Shown here: piece by piece, positions 23,470 through 34,734 of the stretch
Layout: each line of letters starts with the position of its first letter
How positions within the stretch are numbered: position 1 is the stretch's first letter
Assembly: GCA_039090855.1 (NCBI GenBank)
Contig: CM077011.1
Location: 29,851,001-29,915,000, forward strand
Source of the DNA: Macrothele yani
Taxonomy: Eukaryota > Arthropoda > Arachnida > Araneae > Macrothelidae
Length of the DNA: 64,000 bases
Reading direction: 5' to 3'
Notes under the pieces: generated by a model
What the model was told of the DNA's origin: nothing
Database searches by the model: none
What the model saw: only the letters and a program-made list of their open reading frames with translations
Position numbers and translations under genes: made by a program

Positions 23470-23822
23470 TATTAAAACCACCTATACCTAATATAATGTA
23501 ACCACCTACCTATATGATCCTCCTCTCGCTTCCAAAAGAGCTCTCACCCGATAACGCGTACATTCAACGAAATGTTGGTAGGTGTCTCTTGATATTTGGT
23601 ACCATGACTCCAACAGAAGATCCCACAGTTCTCGTAAATTACGTGGTTGGAATGATGTTGCTCGTACCCGTTTCTCCAACTCAAACCACATGCTCGATAG
23701 GATTCATGTCTAGCGAATTTGGGGTCCATTGTAATAAATGGAATCCTCTTCTTTTCTCGGCACCATCCTGAACCTTCTTCGAAGTGTGGCATGGAATATT
23801 GTCTTGTTCAAGTTCCCTAAGT
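23470..23822 (-). pseudogene. Tc1-like transposase, C-terminal half
   Basis: One frame reads LEQDNIPCHTSKKVQ, the second catalytic Asp motif, then QWTPNSLDMNPIEHVV, the region of the catalytic Glu. After a shift the C-terminus continues WFELEKRVRATSFQPRNL, RELWDLLLESWYQI and RYRVRALLEARGGSYR, a classic Tc1 ending. The element end lies near 23470 (ggtggttacattatattagg on the minus strand). On its 5' side the coding sequence does not continue into the transposase core. It runs directly, at LRELEQDN, into a 30-bp minisatellite. No TA-flanked right end found. Confidence 0.88.
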
Positions 23823-24955
23823 GCGGCTTCTACAAAGACTCAAGTTCCATAAGTGTGGCTCCCGAAGACACAAGTTTTGTCCGAAGACGCAATACAATTA
23901 AGTGCAGCTCTCGAAGACTCATTATCGTGAAGTGCGACTCCCGAGGACTCAAGTTCCGTAAGTGTGGCTTCCACAAATACTCAAGTTCCATAAGTGTGGT
24001 TCCCGAAGACTCAAGTTTTGTCCGAAGACTCAAAACAGTTAAGTGCGGCTCTCGAAGACTGCACTAAACTAAAGTTCCCTAAGTGAGGCACCCGAAGACT
24101 GCACTAAACTAAAGTTCCCTAAGTGAGGCACCCGAAGACTGCACTAAACTAAAGTTCCCTAAGTGAGGCACCCGAAGACTCAAGTTCTGTAAGTGCGGCT
24201 CCCGGAGACTCAAGTTCCCTAAGTGTGGCTCCCGGAGACTCAATATCGTGACGTGCTACTCCCGAGGACTCAAGTTCCCTAAGTGTGGCTCCCAAAGAAT
24301 CAAGATCGTGAAGTACATCTCCCGAAGACTGAAGTTCCCTATATGCGGCTCCTGAAGACTGAATTTCCCTAACTGCGACACCCGAAGACTCAAGTTCCCT
24401 GGGTGTGATTTCCGAAGACACAAGATACCAAAGTGCGACTCGTGAATACTCAAGTTTCCTAAGTGTGGCTACCAAAGAATCAAGATCGTGAAGTGCGTCG
24501 CCCGAAGACTAAAGTTCCCGATGTGCAGCTCCTGAAGACTGAATTTCCTTAACCGCGACACCCGAAGACTCAAGACCAACGTGCGACTCGCGAATACTCA
24601 AGTTGCCTAAGTGAGGCTCCCAAAGAATCAAGATCGTGAAGTGCGTCTCCCAAAGACTAAAGTTCCCGATGTGCAGCTCCTGAAGACTGAATTTCCTTAA
24701 CCGCGACACCCGAAGACTCAAGACCAACGTGCGACTCGCGAATACTCAAGTTGCCTAAGTGAGGCTCCCAAAGAATCAAGATCGTGAAGTGCGTCTCCCA
24801 AAGACTAAAGTTCCCGATGTGCAGCTCCTGAAGACTGAATTTCCCTAACTGCGACACCCGAAGACTCAAGTTCCCTGGGTGTGATTCCCGAAGACTCAAA
24901 ATCCCAAAGTGCGACTCGCGAATACTCGAGTTCCCTAAGTGAGGCTCCGGAAGCT
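23808..24955. repeat. 30-bp minisatellite grown out of a Tc1 transposase
   Basis: About 38 units of 30 bp, type unit caagttccctaagtgtggct followed by cccggagact. On the minus strand each unit encodes a ten-residue repeat such as LRELESSGAT. The first unit is continuous with the transposase words LRELEQDN. Substructures: three 40-bp units at about 24058-24180 that contain an extra gcactaaacta, and a 148-bp higher-order unit repeated near 24511, 24659 and 24807. Open frames across it are by-products of the 30-bp period. Confidence 0.93.
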
Positions 24956-24959
24956 AGCC

Positions 24960-25795
24960 AGTTGTCAACCACAGATAGGTATTATTTATTTTTTTAAGCA
25001 AGGAATCGGGGACAAGAGAGAGGAAAAGTGATCAATGACGTTTTCCATCACATAGGGTTTTTTTATTTTTAGAGCCGGAGGCAATACATGCAACCGACAA
25101 CGGATACTTATTAACATATATCTTCAAAATCTCTGTTGGGTAAAATTTGGACAAATATTTTGGCGTAGGTGACGGTTCGTTTATTGCGGAGAAAAAATGG
25201 AGTATGAAATCATCTAAGAAATAACAAGTTTTGGCGCAAACGTTGCTAGTAGAAAGATTAAACAGCTAATAGTGAGGAAAATTGTTTCCCTAGTGTGCTA
25301 AGATATCCAGGAAGCTCTAAAGGGAGAATTGATATTACATAAACAAATGGAAATTATCAAGGAATATTTCAAAAAGAAACTGCTAATATAGGGAACAATC
25401 TTGAATACGTCAGTTCGTCTTCACAACTGAAGCTGACGAAAATCGTAAATTTCTTTGCCCTGTCATAAATATTATCAGATACGCGCCATCACAGGCAAAG
25501 TCGCCTCTGAAAATTAGTTCAAATGTATTCCCCGTTTGTATGTAAAAAAACTATTAATACACTGCAAAGCAGGTTTTCAACTGAAACGTGCGATTTCACG
25601 CATTATTTCAGACCAAAATAAATAGGCACCAAATTTTTTTCCAAACCACTAACAATTTAATTCTTTATCTGAGTAAGGCTCTGAGTAAGGCTTTTTTATT
25701 TTAAACATTTACACCTCTATAGCGAGAAACAACACTCGGATACAGTGTCATAAGTTTCCTGGTGCCTAATCACCAAACATTTAAAATTCACTGCT
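24960..25795. other. AT-rich region, nothing recognised
   Basis: No coding or element signal recognised. Confidence 0.3.
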
Positions 25796-25799
25796 TGAC

Positions 25800-25935
25800 G
25801 AAGTCTCTCTCTCGCAACTCTCTATCTTGAACAGCAAATTCTTTTCTATGTCACTCCGGCATGCTTTCGAATTTCATCTATCCAGCTCACACGTGGTCTT
25901 CATCTGGGTCTTTCCTGTCCTTTGGTGTCCAGTGT
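25800..25935 (-). pseudogene. RTE-like LINE scrap, C-terminus
   Basis: The minus strand reads TPKDRKDPDEDHVSWID and EIRKHAGVT, then degenerates. It matches the last 45 residues of the 22-kb copy. Neither end of an element is visible. Confidence 0.7.
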
Positions 25936-26120
25936 AAATAGGTTATTGTTTAAGGTAAAAAACTGATAGGCAAGAAATTAATAAAAAATAATAATTTGTC
26001 TTTTCGAAGTGGATCGGTTAAGTAACAGGAAGAAATCGAAAGCTGTTGAAGAAATCAATATTACTGATTTCTTTGAATTTCGAAAAAGTAGAAATTCAGA
26101 GAAATCAGCAATATTGAAGT

Positions 26121-26127
<7 letters not shown>

Positions 26128-26188
<61 letters not shown>
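26128..26188. repeat. (GA)n microsatellite
   Basis: About 30 uninterrupted GA repeats, followed by a 450-bp purine-rich stretch (26200-26660). Confidence 0.97.
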
Positions 26189-26192
<4 letters not shown>

Positions 26193-26284
26193 TATGTAGA
26201 ATACTAAAAAAGGAGAGAAAAGTTGTAAAGTTAGGATAGAAAAGAAACTGTTGCAAAAAATAAGATGAAAGAAAAGAAGGTGTA

Positions 26285-26395
26285 ACACAATGAAGAAGGA
26301 ATAAGTAACGAAAGTGGAACAGAAAGAAGAAGGAATAGGTAACGAAAGTGGAACAGAAAGAAGAAGGAATAGGTAACGAAAGTAGAACAGAACAA
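26285..26395. repeat. Three tandem ~39-bp purine-rich units
   Basis: Units of the type gaaggaataggtaacgaaag then tggaacagaaagaa occur three times with small changes. They sit in a strand-asymmetric purine tract that gives long, meaningless open frames on the minus strand. Confidence 0.85.
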
Positions 26396-26659
26396 GAAGA
26401 AATGGAAGAAAAGGTGAGATAGAAAAAGACAAGTAAAAGGAGTAAGGAGTAACGGCAGGATAGAAAGAGATAGAAAAGAGGACAGAAGTAGGCAGGAAAA
26501 GAAAAAAAGGAAGTAGAGAAATAATGGAAAAATTAAGAATGAGAAAAGAAGTAAAGGTAGGAGATAGAAAGCAACAGAAGAAGAGGAATAAATGTAATAT
26601 ATAGAATGGGAAGGAACAGAATAAAAGCTGATATACAAAATGAAAAGCGGGAGGGTATA

Positions 26660-27308
26660 AAGTGAGGGTGCCAAACAAGTGTAATTAATCATTTCTTTAA
26701 TGGCGTGACAATACTTGATGCGAAACTACAACCGTTGAAAAAGCTTTATGACGAGTGCAACAGTTCTTTGTGGAACTATATGACAGCAAGAGGGCTAAAA
26801 CCAATCAAAAGTATAGTTCTGTGTGAATTTGGATATCCATGTAAAATGAACGTAATACAGGAATTTCTGCTATCTCAGTAAGTTTCAGTAAAATAATATA
26901 ATATGAATAACAGCAAGAAAACAATCTCTTTTACATCAATTAAACCACATGGGAAGTTATTGAATAAAACGAGCACGAAAACCGAAAAAATAAAAATTGG
27001 TGAACTAGCTATTTTGCCCTCAGTAATAGTTGATAAAAATCCACGGGTGCTTATGGAGTTTCATTTATCTGCAAAGTAATCCTGCTTATGTAAGGCAAAA
27101 GACCACACGCTTACCATTTAGAAACTTTTAAAATGTTAAATCACACTTTCTTTCAATAAATTTAACTTCTGTCTCCTTTGCTGAAGTATGAGATTTTTTC
27201 GGATTTCTGTATGCATAATGTTATTCTTTCAATCGCTAAAAGACTGGAAACGTTGTGTTTATTTAAAGTCTATTAAGTAGGCATTAAAAGTGAACAAATG
27301 AGATATGA

Positions 27309-27341
<33 letters not shown>

Positions 27342-28485
27342 TACAATATTGTGGCGGTGGGGGGATGTAGCGGAAAAGACAAGGTCTGCCATGTAGCAAA
27401 AACAGCAAGATGAGTTGAGAAAACTGGTAAGCGGGACTGTGGGGCAGCCACCTCTAGCTAATAAGCCAGGCAACTGATCCCATGATATGGAGTAATTTGG
27501 GCGATTGCGAAACTGTTTCTGGTGCAACAAATATTTTGTGTGTTTTACCGTTGCCAAAGACATTTCATGTTGTAGTTCAAGCCAGAAATTTAAGAAGGCT
27601 TATGAGGAAGAAAAATGTGTTGAATTGACTCCTATCCAGTTTGCTCAAAGAAGAATGACTACGAGTGGTTATCAAAATGCATTAGAACATCGATTCACAA
27701 AATGTTTTTCATTTACGAGAAAAAGGAAATACGGACGAACTTTGGGATGCCTTATGCATTTATGTTGAATGGTGGAAATTGGCCGGGACGCAGCGGAACA
27801 CCGTTCCGGGAGCGATTCGACATCAAAAGAAACGGAGCATTTAACTTGAATAAAACATTTCGCAATGCGTTATATATTTTAATTAATGACGCCATCTTGT
27901 AGGAATGGTTCGTCGTTTCAAAAACAAAAAGTTTCCTTCTGCTCTAATAAGGAGTTTGGTGAGAGCGAAGTTCACGAAAGGAGCTGATCGCCGATCGTCT
28001 GGCGGACCACCTACGCAGTCCGCCAGACGATGGGGAGACTTTGGAAGTGATTTTATCTTATATTTTAAAGTCGAAGTTACAATAGATATGTCAGTTAATA
28101 TTAACGGATATTTCAGACAGAGACGAGTTTCTTTATTTTGTCGCCCAAGACTATTGCATATCTCCACCTCAAATACGAGCTGACTTTTTCTTTCTCCAAT
28201 GTTTATTAACAGTGGACACTTTTAATTGCACCGGTATTCGAATGGTCTTTTCAATAAGAAACGTACCTGTGAATAAAGAAAACATCTCCAACTTTAGCTA
28301 AATGTGAGTATTTCATTTTAAAGTTTAATAACGGAATTTCCTTATATGGTTTTAAATCTACTGCAAATGGGTTTGTGCATATTAAATTTTTATGGCATTC
28401 GCTTGTACTTTGGGTTCCTGCAGCGAAAAATTCCCTTTTACACTACTGTTTATAATTATAATTTGATAATAGACATTCTGCATTT

Positions 28486-28516
<31 letters not shown>

Positions 28517-28570
28517 GAGGGAAAAAAACCTGCACAATTTTTTTGTGTACACTTTTAGAAAATAAAATCG
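26660..28570. other. Mostly unrecognised region
   Basis: It holds a 32-base poly-T (27311-27342), an AAAT microsatellite (28492-28517) and a 13-bp perfect hairpin with a 10-nt loop at 27995-28030 (tcgtctggcggac / gtccgccagacga) in a locally GC-richer stretch. Several open frames of 66-96 codons (27505-27768, 27702-27902, 27905-28183) are not recognisable. No TE coding motif seen. Confidence 0.35.
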
Positions 28571-28769
28571 ACAAAATCCTATAGAACCAGCAGTGGACTG
28601 TGACAGCATGTATTCAAATTTCTCCTGACCAGGGACGCAAATGACCTAATTTTCGTTGCCAGTGAATGCTTAAGTAACCAGCAGAGCGTATTTGAATCAC
28701 GCACCCAGTGACCTAGATAAGAGCTGGCAGACACTCGATGTGAATATTCTGGCTGTGTTATCATGTGCA

Positions 28770-29905
28770 TTCACTTCAGTTGTCGCTAATCATGATTCTA
28801 TGACGGTCTAAAAGACTCAAGAGGAAGCCTTTGAGAGAGGTCGTATCGTTGGGCTGCGGAAAGTAGGCCTGTGATGTTGACGAACCACCCATCACTGTGT
28901 TAGCAGTAGCGGGGATTTGAGGGCATGCATACACGTCGAGAAGGTTCGTGTCGGCCCAAGCGGACAACTGAACGAGGGGATCGTCTAATAGACAGACAAA
29001 CCAGAACCGCTCCGACGGCTTCTCTGCCCACCATCCAGCACGATGTAGCGACCTCTACGTAGGATCTTGTATGACCGCGCACCACTACGAGACTACATAC
29101 TTGCAAAGGCAGGACACTATTCTTGTTGCTGCTTTTTGACTTTGTCCATTAGCCATCCCCTATCAGCTGTCCCGTCGGAAGTGGAGTCGTGTCTGGGAAT
29201 CATGGTCGGCTTTGGACTGGCTTCGTATCGCTCTTAGCGACGAATCCAGCTTCTTCCGTGGAGCAGATAATCACCGCATTCGCATATGGGAACTGACTCA
29301 GTTGTAGAGCAGCAAACCGCCACCACTAATGGTGTTACGACGTGGAAAGCTGCATTCCATGACATACGGCAGCTCCTAGTCGTGATAGCTGCGATACGTT
29401 AAGAGATTCTGCACCTCGTCTTCTTGCCTTTCATGTCGGTCTTCCAGGAGGCCACTTTCCAGCAGTATAATGTCTGGCCACACATGACTCGCATCTGGAG
29501 TGCTTGCTTCCAAAGTGTTGCAACCCCACCTTGGCCAGCCAGATTCCAGAATCGCTTTCCTATTTAGCACGAGTGGGAGATTTTGAGACGTCAACAGCCA
29601 CCATTACGGAATATCGGGTATTTTGTGCAAGAACTGCAGGCCTCTTGGCACAATTTGTCGCAGGACAACATCAGAGTTTTGTTTGACCTTGGCCAGCCAG
29701 ATTCCCAGAATCGCTTTCCTATCTAGCACGAGTGGGAGATTTTGAGACATCAGCTGCGGCCATTACGGGATATCGGGTATTTTGTGCAAGAACTGCAGAC
29801 CTCTTGGCAGAACTTGTCACAGGACAACATCAGAGTTTTGATTGACTGCATGCCACGCCGTATATCAGTGTGCATCGCAGCCAGGAGTTGCTATATGGGG
29901 CACTA
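28770..29905 (+). pseudogene. Tc1-like transposase, heavily broken
   Basis: Plus-strand frames show the order of a Tc1 transposase. They are FERGRIVGLRKVG near the N-terminus, then RRQTRTAPTASLPTI, WSRVWESWSALDWLRIA and LSDESSFFRGADNHRIRIW (first catalytic Asp). After a poorly preserved middle part comes the C-terminus PWPARFPE, RNIGYFVQELQASWHNLSQ, ending CMPRRISVCIAARSC. The C-terminal stretch is duplicated. Many stops and frame changes. Inverted ends were not found. The neighbours are an unrecognised region upstream and a dispersed repeat downstream. Confidence 0.8.
29531..29846. repeat. 158-bp tandem duplication in the Tc1 C-terminus
   Basis: The stretch starting ttggccagccagattcc (29531) recurs at 29689. 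Both copies encode WEILR, GYFVQELQ and LSQDNIRVL. Copies are about 95 percent alike by eye. Confidence 0.9.
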
Positions 29906-29939
29906 ATATGCAACAGTTATAAAAATAGTCTCCTGAAAT

Positions 29940-30235
29940 AAGGAGTCCCACCAGTGGCACACTCAGTGGGGGTGGCACACAGATCCGGGCACTCCCTATG
30001 AGGACCATTATTCTTTGTTATTGGCTGCTTATTTTTAAGTATATTATATTTTTAAATATACATTTCAAGAACAATTGGAAAGGCATTTTAATATGGCGGG
30101 GATATTTTTATTGCTCTCAAAACACTCAGGAGATGTTTTCTCCTGGGTATTTTTATTAGCATCTTCAATAATTTGGGCCACCCCCATAAAGAAATCGTGG
30201 GCCCGCTACTTAGTTCTACTGCTCAAAATTGTGTC
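29940..30235 (+). repeat. Dispersed repeat, pair with 53160-53455
   Basis: Ordered motifs shared with the reverse complement of 53160-53455: cactcagtgggggtggcac, ggctgcttatttttaagtat, cattttaatatggcggggat, agatgttttctcctgggtat, atcttcaataatttggg and ccataaagaaatcgtggg. About 290 bp, moderately diverged. The element type is unknown. Confidence 0.7.
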
Positions 30236-30465
30236 GAGCAGTATAAAAAAATTTCCAAAAAGAGAAAAATATGGTAAGAAATGTTGGAACAACTCATTTC
30301 ATACAACAAGATATTTGAGTAGAGTATTTGTAATGGATTCTTTGATCGTTATTCAACTTTAGTAAAAGAGTGAGAAGGCGTGGTTACGAACGAACTTGCT
30401 TTTGATTGCTAGGGCATTAAACAAATCTAGTCCCATAAAGTTATGAAGGGAAGAATGAAAGTAAG

Positions 30466-30801
30466 ATCAAATAGAATTCATCGCTCTTTCCACGTTTATA
30501 AGTGAGTCACGGAAAATTCTCATCGGCCGCCACCGGGAATCGAACCCAGAGTCTTCCAGTTACGCTCCGGACATGCTTCCACTGCACCACAGCGGCCTCG
30601 AAATTCTCCAGACTCACATAAGACAAACTGCCAAACCACCTGGTAGGTTGCTTCTTTGGAGCCCCGCACAATGCTGGGGATTCACCAAAGATGAACAGCA
30701 GCAACTGAAGAAATAACTAGAAGGCGAATGAATGATAAATACACAGTTGATGTGCATTAGGAATATCAAATCGAAGTCATCGCTCTTTCCTACGTTTATA
30801 T
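30466..30801. repeat. tRNA-like module between direct and inverted repeats
   Basis: A direct repeat, tcatcgctctttccacgttt, occurs at 30479 and 30778. Just inside, short inverted repeats gtgagtcacggaaaattctc (30502) and gaattctccagactcac-like (30600-30616) flank the tRNA-like module. No coding content. Confidence 0.5.
30525..30596 (-). other. tRNA-like module
   Basis: On the minus strand GCCGCTG pairs with TGGCGGC (7 bp), TCCGG pairs with CTGGA as the anticodon stem, and CTGGG/CCCGG closes the TTCGATT T-loop. The anticodon loop AGCGTAA has G at position 33. The downstream tail gatgagaattttccg resembles the tails at 822 and 12479. So the fold is tRNA-like, but an essential base is missing. Confidence 0.65.
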
Positions 30802-31539
30802 GGAAGGGGACTGCCTTCTTGGATCGAAACCTTAAAGTTCTGTATAAACCTTAAAGTTCTCCAGCTGAATCATTAATGATTAGCCAAGGTTCGGAAGTCT
30901 CGTTAATCCGTAGGTCCCGGGATAGAGACTCCTCGTTCAAAATAAGTCTAACCCCATCCTTGATGTAGCATAAGTAGTTCCCGCTGAGGTCCACAAACCA
31001 ACCAACTCTAATCGACCGCCGTCATTTCTGACTTATGGCGTATTAGCATTCCACGGAATTCTCAATTACATTTTCAAACAAAGGAGTTTTTCTTCCGGGG
31101 ATTTTTTAAAATACTTTTTCCGGAGGATTTTTTTGCTAAATATCAGCATACCGTGATTTCCGACTTTCCATTTCGGGCATTGTATACAGTCGTCCAAGAC
31201 TCAACATGAACGCAAAACGCTGTGAGCTCCTGCGTAAACAATGGCTAACCTCGTCTGGTATTCAGAGCTCTCAAGTATATTCAAAGCAATGGATTTCAAA
31301 AGTCAATGGCTTTCCGATTACTTTATACAGGTATGCCTGTCGTCTTGCGACTGAAAATTATCAGCGGAAGCAATTGACTTATAAGTCTGTGACGCTTAGT
31401 ATAGCTTAATAAGGTAAACATCCAGCGGCAATGGTGTGAAATCTATGGTACGTAAATCATTCTAATAATCAACAACCACGAGTGATAGTCCCGTAGGTGT
31501 CTGTCAGCCGCCAGATGGCAGCACATCTTTTTTTTTTTT

Positions 31540-31692
31540 TTTGGCTGTTTAACGACCACCGTGAGCAACTCAGTAGGCTATAAGAAGTCGCCCGTCCCTT
31601 ATTTAGGCCTTTAGTTCTAGGGAAGGGGGGAGCCAGGGCCGTAAGACAAACACAACATCCATGCCTCACGGGATTCGAACCCGGACCCACAG
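31540..31692 (-). mobile_element. tRNA-derived SINE, 5'-truncated
   Basis: It has the SINE tail and body (gaccaccgtgagcaactca, gtcgcccgtccctta, gggccgtaagacaaac) and a good B box (gggattcgaacccggacc). The A-box side is missing, replaced by unrelated sequence at about 31692. It is preceded by a T-run (31529-31541), the SINE's poly(A). Confidence 0.8.
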
Positions 31693-31704
31693 CAGATTTC
31701 AATC

Positions 31705-31967
31705 GTCTTATAGTGTTTTGCTACCAGCGCATCGACACTCATCTGGTAAACCCAGGCATCCTAGGACAGGGGGTCCAAGGAAAAAATTTTGACCGGGCCG
31801 ACTTCAGAGGGAACTATCCAGGTATTCGTGTCCCCACACTCGAAGAATCTGCGGAAAACCTTGGAAAAACCGCAGACCAGATGGTCCGGCCTCGAACACC
31901 CGTCAGAAACGTCAGCCTCCCAAACAGTGCACAGCGAGTTACCCAACTGCGCTATCCCGGTGGTTAA
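31705..31967 (-). mobile_element. Second SINE family, tRNA-derived
   Basis: The minus strand starts ccaccgggatagcgcagttg with ggtaactcg (A box) and has gggtgttcgaggccgg (B box). The body contains ggtttttccaaggttttccg and agattcttcgagtgtgggg. The head and body differ from the abundant family in this window. It lies head-to-tail beside the truncated SINE at 31540. Confidence 0.7.
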
Positions 31968-32139
31968 ATCATTGTAATAGCGCCAGGAAATGTACTAAGT
32001 TCTCACTTAATTTTAATTATGGCCACCCTTTTTCAAAGTGAGATACACCCAATACTGAATAACGAGGAGAAAGGCGTGGCCTTTTGGCTAAAGAATCACC
32101 AAACACATACGGTACATAACTGCTGATTAGTAGTAGGCC

Positions 32140-33087
32140 TTGGTCCCAAACTTCTTATGCGGCGCTCTAATTCGTTCCCGTAGGTGCTCTATGAGATTAA
32201 GATCAGGGCTCTGCGCTGGCCAGTCCACACACGATACGGAATCATTGTCAAACCACGCCGTAACAGTCCTTGCTTTTGGCTCGGTGCATTATCTTGCTGG
32301 TATCAACAAGGCTCGGTGCATTATCTTGCTGGTATCAACAAGGCTCGGTGCATTATCTTGCTGGTATCAACAAGGCTCGGTTCCATAGTATTGCCACAGA
32401 GTTGGTAGGGGAATATTGTCCAGAATATCGAGGTAGATGTGCTGGTTAACAGGTTTGTCCACGATAACCAATGGGCCGGGACCATACCACGAAAAACACC
32501 CCCACATGAGTACGCTGCCAGCTCCAAACTTGACCATATTAACAGTACATTGTGGTAAATAGTGTTCCCCCGGCTGCAATCATACCCACACACCGCCATC
32601 AGACTGATGGATCGTGTATCTGGATTCATCAGTCCATAGAACCCGTTTCCATTGATCTACGGTCCACAATAAATGCTCTTTACACCATGCTAAACGACGA
32701 GTAGAATTCCAAGCGGAGATGAAAGGCTTATATGCAGCCCCACGTCCACGGTAATCCCTGGAATGAAGTTCTTTGAGAATGGTACGTGTATATATTGAGG
32801 TTCCAGCATTTTTACTCACCTGTACACTGAAGTCTTGAGCAGTACTCCGTCGATTTGCTGTAACGTCTCTCCTGATGCTTCGACGTCCTCTATCACTGAT
32901 TTTCTTTGGTCTGCTGGCACGTTTTGCTGCTTCAGGCATGCCATGTGTCTTCCACTTATTCAGTACATCCAAAACAGTTGAACTTGGGTATGTTTAAACG
33001 CCTCTCAGTTTCTCTTATGGACAACCCACTAATATAGCACCCAACAATCTTTCCTTTCTCAAAGTCAGTTCTCTCCCGCCGCGACAT
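32140..33087 (-). pseudogene. Tc1-like transposase, nearly complete, broken
   Basis: The start is the ATG at 33085-33087: MSRRERTDFEKGKIVGC, then SIRETERRLNIPK. A single-base shift near 32990 leads into VLNKWKTHG, ASRPKKISDRGRRSIRRD and the first catalytic Asp motif RVLWTDESRYTIHQSDG. The next frame has [18 protein letters not shown] and DNIPLPTLW. Then comes QQDNAPS, the second Asp, present three times because of a 32-bp triplication. The end reads SPDLNLIEHLRERI, with the catalytic Glu preserved. No clear terminal inverted repeats found. Confidence 0.88.
32279..32374. repeat. 32-bp triplication of the catalytic motif
   Basis: Three identical 32-bp units (32279, 32311, 32343), each starting gctcggtgcattatcttgct, encode YQQDNAP on the minus strand. 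Because 32 is not a multiple of three, the array destroys the frame. Confidence 0.97.
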
Positions 33088-33462
33088 TTTCACTCACCTT
33101 CACAGTGCAATATGATCGCGGTCAGCTGCAGGCTTGTTTTTGTAACGTTTGCAACTGTACCGCGCATCTTAACAACGCAGCGGATCCGTTCATTTTGTTT
33201 TGAAGTTTTGTCTGGCGACTTTTTTCAATATAGTGTTTGGTTGGTGGTTCAGTTAAGAGCAAAGTTACAGACGTTCGTGGGTAATACCAAGGGCTTATCG
33301 GAGTTTACGAAAGTCCAAATTGTGGGTGCACGTGCTTTCATTTCGGAAAACCAGACACTGGTGAGCTATTACAGGGTCTCTGTGGTTAAAGAGTAAGGGA
33401 AGTGGTGTCAAAATGGCTAAACAACCAACCGGCGACACAACTATAGAGTGCGGCGGAAGTTA

Positions 33463-34715
33463 CAGGACATAATAATGCAGACACCTGAAAGATAGGCTAC
33501 ACGTCTTTATTAATAAGGTGTTGGACCACCATTTGTCTTTAACACAGATTCCAGCCTTCTTCGAATAGAGACATACAGTTTTTGAATTGTCTCCAGTAGA
33601 ATGTCGTACAACTCGTCGATCAAAACATCAACCAATTAGACCAGAGAAGTTGGGGAGAGAATCTGCTTCTCACTCTACTCTCCAAAACTGTCCATAGGGG
33701 TTCGATGATATACAAGTCAGGTGATTAAGCTGGCCAGGGAAGATGTTGAAGTTCATCTTGGTGCTCCTCAAACCGAGACTGAACTGTTCTGGATGAGTGT
33801 GTATGAGCGCATTATCATCTTAAAAAATGGCACCATTGTTGGGAAACACAATTTGGTTTATAGAATGCACCTGATCACCTAGCATATCAAAGTACACACA
33901 GGAAGTAACTCTAACATGTATGGTAATGATGGAGTCAGACGAATACCAAGATATGTCCATCCAAATAATCAAACATCCACCATATGTTTGATAAAAAACA
34001 AGACATTGCGAATTGTAAGTTTTTTTGGGGGTTCTCATTACTAAACCCGACCTCCTATTGGGAATAATGTAAATGAGGACTCATCGGACCACATCACATG
34101 TTTTCAGTCATCAGCTGTCCAGGTTTTATGCCCCTGAAACCACCTGTTTCGTATTGTAGCGTTGGTTTATGTGATTAAAGGTTTCGGAACTGCAACTCTT
34201 CCATGAATGTTGGTTTTGTGAAGTTCTCTGCGGACTGTTTTTGTGGAAACAGGATCTTCCAGGTGGATATTGAGTTCTGCTATCAGTTTTGCTGCAGAAG
34301 TTCTGTGTTGTTTGAACACAATCCTTGTTAATGCTCGACGGTCTCTCTCATTCACTCTCGGTTTTGGCTCACTATTCTTCCTCGCCGATGATATCTTGGC
34401 ATGCTTTGTGTACGCAGTTATAACCGTGGAAACTGTTGCTGTTGAAACATCAAGCAATACGGATGTTATGGTTAAAGACGGTCCTGCTAAATGTGCTTCC
34501 ACGATTTGTCATCTTTGGAAGTCTGACAAGGTAACCCATTTTTCACCAATCGCTTGTAGAATTCGCTGCTGTACACAACTTGTACGACACTGTCGTAAAA
34601 CCTAGGAAATAAGATGCACAAAAAGGTAATCACAACGTTTGTTCCTTCAGTGTGGTTTACACGAATAACATTAACACCTGTAATCATGGTGTTCATATTA
34701 TTTTGTCCAACCCTG
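33463..34715 (-). mobile_element. Tc1-like element, relative of 56269-57539
   Basis: The left end reads caggacataataatgcagac with acc. The right end, on the minus strand, starts cagggttggacaaaataata with tgaacacc. The left end seems to have lost about four bases. The transposase is on the minus strand. N-terminal part: SDFQR, then a stop where a Trp is expected, then QIVEAHLAGP and STVITAYTKHAKISS, RRALTRIVFKQHRT and STKTVRRELHKTNIHGR. Later frames give FYQTYGGCLIIWMD, DDNALIHT (second Asp) and HLPWPA, PDLYIIEPLWTVLESRV (Glu). TA is visible on the left only. Inactive. Confidence 0.85.
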
Positions 34716-34734
34716 CCGATTCCAGACATGAACA

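Noticed and set aside
26121..26692. Phe/Leu-rich minus-strand frames of 150-185 codons
   Set aside because: Antisense of a purine-rich tract next to a GA microsatellite; no homology-like motifs.
34243..34605. 120-codon plus-strand frame
   Set aside because: It is antisense of the Tc1-like N-terminal domain at 34167-34502.
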